Shown here piece by piece: positions 62,015-64,000 of a stretch of DNA of 64,000 bases. A program made the position numbers and the translations under genes. Every line of letters starts with the position of its first letter. Within the stretch, counting starts at the first letter, position 1. A model generated the notes under the pieces. It had not been told where the DNA came from. It saw only the letters and a list, made by a program, of their open reading frames with translations, and made no database searches. Source of the stretch: Bermanella sp036960565 (GTDB taxonomy: Bacteria; Pseudomonadota; Gammaproteobacteria; Pseudomonadales; Oceanobacteraceae); the NCBI GenBank assembly GCA_036960565.1, contig JBALXQ010000002.1, positions 124,001-188,000 on the forward strand, written 5' to 3'.

Positions 62015-62698
62015 ATGGCGCGTTATTTTGAAGATGTATTACCGTTGAAAAATCCACCAGCCTCTAAGCGTAATATTCAAATTGAAACCTGTATGGTGAA
62101 TGGCGATCATGCTCAAATCCGTGGGCAGATTACCGATACCCGTATTGATTTTGAAGATGCCAGTCAAGAGCATGTTGTACATTGTATGGTGTTGAGCCTT
62201 ACCGTTGAAATTAATAAACGTGTCATAAGTGATGCACAGTTTGCGCTGCCTAAGATGGCCGTTAAGAACCTTTGTGAGCATTTACCTAGAGATGCCAGCG
62301 ATCTTATTGGCTTGCCGGTTGGTAGGGGTTTTAGTGTGAAAATAAAGGAGCTATATGAAGGAGTAGGTTCTTGTTTTCATTTGTACACGTTATTGCAGTC
62401 TATCGTGCCTTATTTGCCACAGGTTTACTCCTGGAATAAAAGCTTCCGCAGTTTTGATGAAGAGCTTCCGCTTGAGGCAGTCCCTCTTGCCATGAATACC
62501 ATGGAGCGATATGCCCGCAATACCTGCCATGCTTGGTCTTCTAATGGAGGAGGCATTAATAACGACTTCAAAAATAATAATTATGGGCCCATTTTAAAAA
62601 GCATTGCACCGCGACTAAGTCAGCGCTGGTATGCAAGTGTTTCTAAGGATAATAGCTCAGCTGAAAATGCTTCAGATAACATCATCACCAAAGACTAG
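62015..62698 (+). CDS. DUF2889 domain protein
   Basis: From the ATG at 62015 (GGTG about six bases upstream) the protein has 228 residues. It starts MARYFEDVLPLKNPPASKR and has the pattern IQIETCMVNGDHAQIRGQIT, DTRIDF, MVLSLTVEINKRVI, IGLPVGRGFSVKIKELY and GSCFHLYTLLQSI, which fits DUF2889 as I recall the family. The frame is open upstream to a TTG at 61856, and ATGs occur at 61982 and 61988; the start is therefore uncertain. The function is unknown. The C-terminus is rich in Ser/Asn. A heptamer repeat lies just upstream. Confidence 0.75.
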   Translation: MARYFEDVLPLKNPPASKRNIQIETCMVNGDHAQIRGQITDTRIDFEDASQEHVVHCMVLSLTVEINKRVISDAQFALPKMAVKNLCEHLPRDASDLIGLPVGRGFSVKIKELYEGVGSCFHLYTLLQSIVPYLPQVYSWNKSFRSFDEELPLEAVPLAMNTMERYARNTCHAWSSNGGGINNDFKNNNYGPILKSIAPRLSQRWYASVSKDNSSAENASDNIITKD

Positions 62699-62709
62699 AG
62701 CATCTCTTT

Positions 62710-62735
62710 CCTAGCATTCAATATTGAATGCTAGG
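62710..62735. terminator. Perfect 26-bp palindrome between convergent genes
   Basis: A perfectly symmetrical sequence from CCTAGCATTC to GAATGCTAGG, 12 bases after the DUF2889 stop and 43 before the stop of the peroxidase gene. CTCT and AGAG outside it extend the pairing. No T-run; a bidirectional terminator or cruciform site. Confidence 0.5.
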
Positions 62736-62777
62736 CAGAGGCTTACCCTGTCTTAATTTAGAGCATTCAATTATCCA

Positions 62778-64000
62778 TTACTTAAATGGATCGCTGTATT
62801 TTTCATCGTTAATCATCTGCGTATCGGTCAGTGTGTGTAAGAAATCTTCCAGGGCTCTCTGTTCATCTCGATTAAAACGATAATTAATTGGTCGGCCTCG
62901 ATCATCCCTTAGGAACGGATTTAAGTTGTCATGGTCTTCAATGTCGCGACTGTAAAAATCAATGACATCATCTAAATCGCGAAAACGCCCGTCGTGCATG
63001 AAGGGCGGTCTTAGCGCCACATTACGTAAGCTTGGGGTTTTAAATTTCCCTTCATCTGTTTCTTGCCCACTACTTTCAGCTACACCTAAGTCTTCGACGG
63101 AACGGCGGTCCAAGCCATTGTTGGTGGCTGGGTTGGCGCCCACAAAAGCTTCACTTTGATGACAGCCAGCGCAAGAGGGTAAGTTGTCTCCAGGGGTATT
63201 AAAGATGCGTTTCCCTTGATTTTCGCGGTTACTGAAATTAGGGAAATCATCCAGAGGGGAGTCAACCTGTGCTCGGCCTATGTCGTAGGGCGAGGTGGTA
63301 CTGATGATACTGCGTACAAACTGCGCCAATGCCAAGGCAATGCGTTCGCTGGTGACTTGACCATCGCCGAAAGCATCGGTGAATAACTCTGGATAGTGAT
63401 CTTGCGCACTTAACAGGCCCACCAAAGTGGTTAAGTCCATGCCCATTTCAACGGAGTCCTGTATAGGTAGCAATACCTGCTCTTCTAAGCTGGCAGCGCG
63501 CTCATCCCAAAAGAATTTACCGCTTTCATAAAAGCGGCCATTGGTAAGGCCAATACTGCGTCTGCGAGTATGGCCACCATCAAATCCAGGGCTTAGGCGA
63601 TTAGGGTCGGAAAAGGCAAAGGATTGAATATGACATGAGCCACAAGAAATAGTGTCGTTAGCACTCAGTTTGGTGTCGTAAAATAATACCCGACCAAGCG
63701 TGGCGCCTGCATCAGTTGTGGGGTTGCTGGCAGGGGTGTTGTCATACTCAATGACGGCCTTTTGAAAGGGCATACTGTCGGGGTAGTTGTTCACCAGAAA
63801 ATGATCCGGTAGCGCGATATTGGCGTAATTAAAATAGGAGCCGGGTAATGTCAGGCTTCTTTCACTAGCACTTATGGTGTCGTTATCATCATTGTTGGGT
63901 GTGGCATCGTTGTTGGTATCGGCTTGCTGTTCGCTGTCATCTTGATTGGGTGATTCTTCAGCCACCTCTTGCGGAAACTCAATGCAGGCACTTAATGCCA
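62778..64000 (-). CDS. Diheme cytochrome c peroxidase/MauG-family lipoprotein, 5-prime end outside window
   Basis: A two-heme c-type protein: CGSCH (63630-63644) and CAGCH (63159-63173) are the heme-binding CxxCH motifs, with FKTPSLRNVALRPPFMHDGR downstream, the hallmark of the bacterial CcpA/MauG/MbnH group. It probably reduces peroxide or oxidises a partner in the periplasm. The longest ATG/GTG frame begins at a GTG at 63965, but the frame runs on to the window edge and encodes ALSAC before EFPQEVAEESPNQDD. That is a lipobox, so the real start lies beyond 64000 and the mature protein is a lipoprotein followed by an acidic, Asn/Asp-rich linker. Confidence 0.88.
   Translation of the reverse strand, partial: ALSACIEFPQEVAEESPNQDDSEQQADTNNDATPNNDDNDTISASERSLTLPGSYFNYANIALPDHFLVNNYPDSMPFQKAVIEYDNTPASNPTTDAGATLGRVLFYDTKLSANDTISCGSCHIQSFAFSDPNRLSPGFDGGHTRRRSIGLTNGRFYESGKFFWDERAASLEEQVLLPIQDSVEMGMDLTTLVGLLSAQDHYPELFTDAFGDGQVTSERIALALAQFVRSIISTTSPYDIGRAQVDSPLDDFPNFSNRENQGKRIFNTPGDNLPSCAGCHQSEAFVGANPATNNGLDRRSVEDLGVAESSGQETDEGKFKTPSLRNVALRPPFMHDGRFRDLDDVIDFYSRDIEDHDNLNPFLRDDRGRPINYRFNRDEQRALEDFLHTLTDTQMINDEKYSDPFK

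Noticed and set aside
1..64000. tRNA or rRNA genes and prophage
   Set aside because: No cloverleaf, rRNA segment, integrase, terminase or phage structural gene was recognised on either strand.

Overview
The window looks like chromosomal DNA of a marine, moderately AT-rich gammaproteobacterium, probably of the Oceanospirillales type. The reasons are E. coli-like versions of RibC, FklB, FieF, YihG, YciH, HrpB, AckA-Pta, GloB and a short 4.5S RNA, beside surface proteins with rhombosortase-type tails and many c-di-GMP proteins. The genus is a guess. I see no prophage, plasmid, CRISPR array or tRNA. The only mobile DNA I can support is one MITE-like element.

Layout. 1-3.3 kb: patatin phospholipase (cut by the edge), riboflavin synthase, glutaredoxin, TSUP permease, FKBP isomerase and a stand-alone AraC HTH protein. 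3.7-18.6 kb, all on the minus strand: a membrane AraC regulator and then the most unusual part of the window, three tandem paralogous surface metalloproteases. Each has a signal peptide, a leishmanolysin-like zinc site, 0, 7 or 15 copies of a ~93-residue Ig/cadherin-like repeat, a shared ~400-residue C-terminal module and a GlyGly-CTERM-like tail. 18.8-33 kb: HrpB helicase, a chemoreceptor, a TonB receptor, a MipA/OmpV protein, a fatty acid desaturase behind a FabR-like palindrome, and a pitrilysin-type protease. 32-55 kb is rich in signalling: two REC-GGDEF cyclases, a hybrid kinase, a tandem receiver protein, a pseudo-receiver GGDEF and a GGDEF-EAL protein. These are interleaved with metabolism (FieF plus an unknown envelope protein, CysK, two acyltransferases, Pta-AckA, YciH, a long FabG, MAPEG). 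55-64 kb: fructose bisphosphatase and glyoxalase II around an intergenic tandem repeat, 4.5S RNA, an amidohydrolase lipoprotein, a two-component pair, a DUF2889 protein and a diheme peroxidase lipoprotein cut by the right edge.

How it works together. The metalloprotease trio is best read as one gene that was duplicated and whose repeat array grew, giving surface enzymes held at different distances from the cell. The 7-repeat and 15-repeat genes share a promoter-like box close to the start. In the 7-repeat gene the MITE sits between that box and the start codon, and removing it restores the spacing seen in the sister gene. Ordinary operons are ackA-pta, fieF with its one-base-overlapping partner, the Sel1/acyltransferase/small membrane protein set, and the response regulator/kinase pair.
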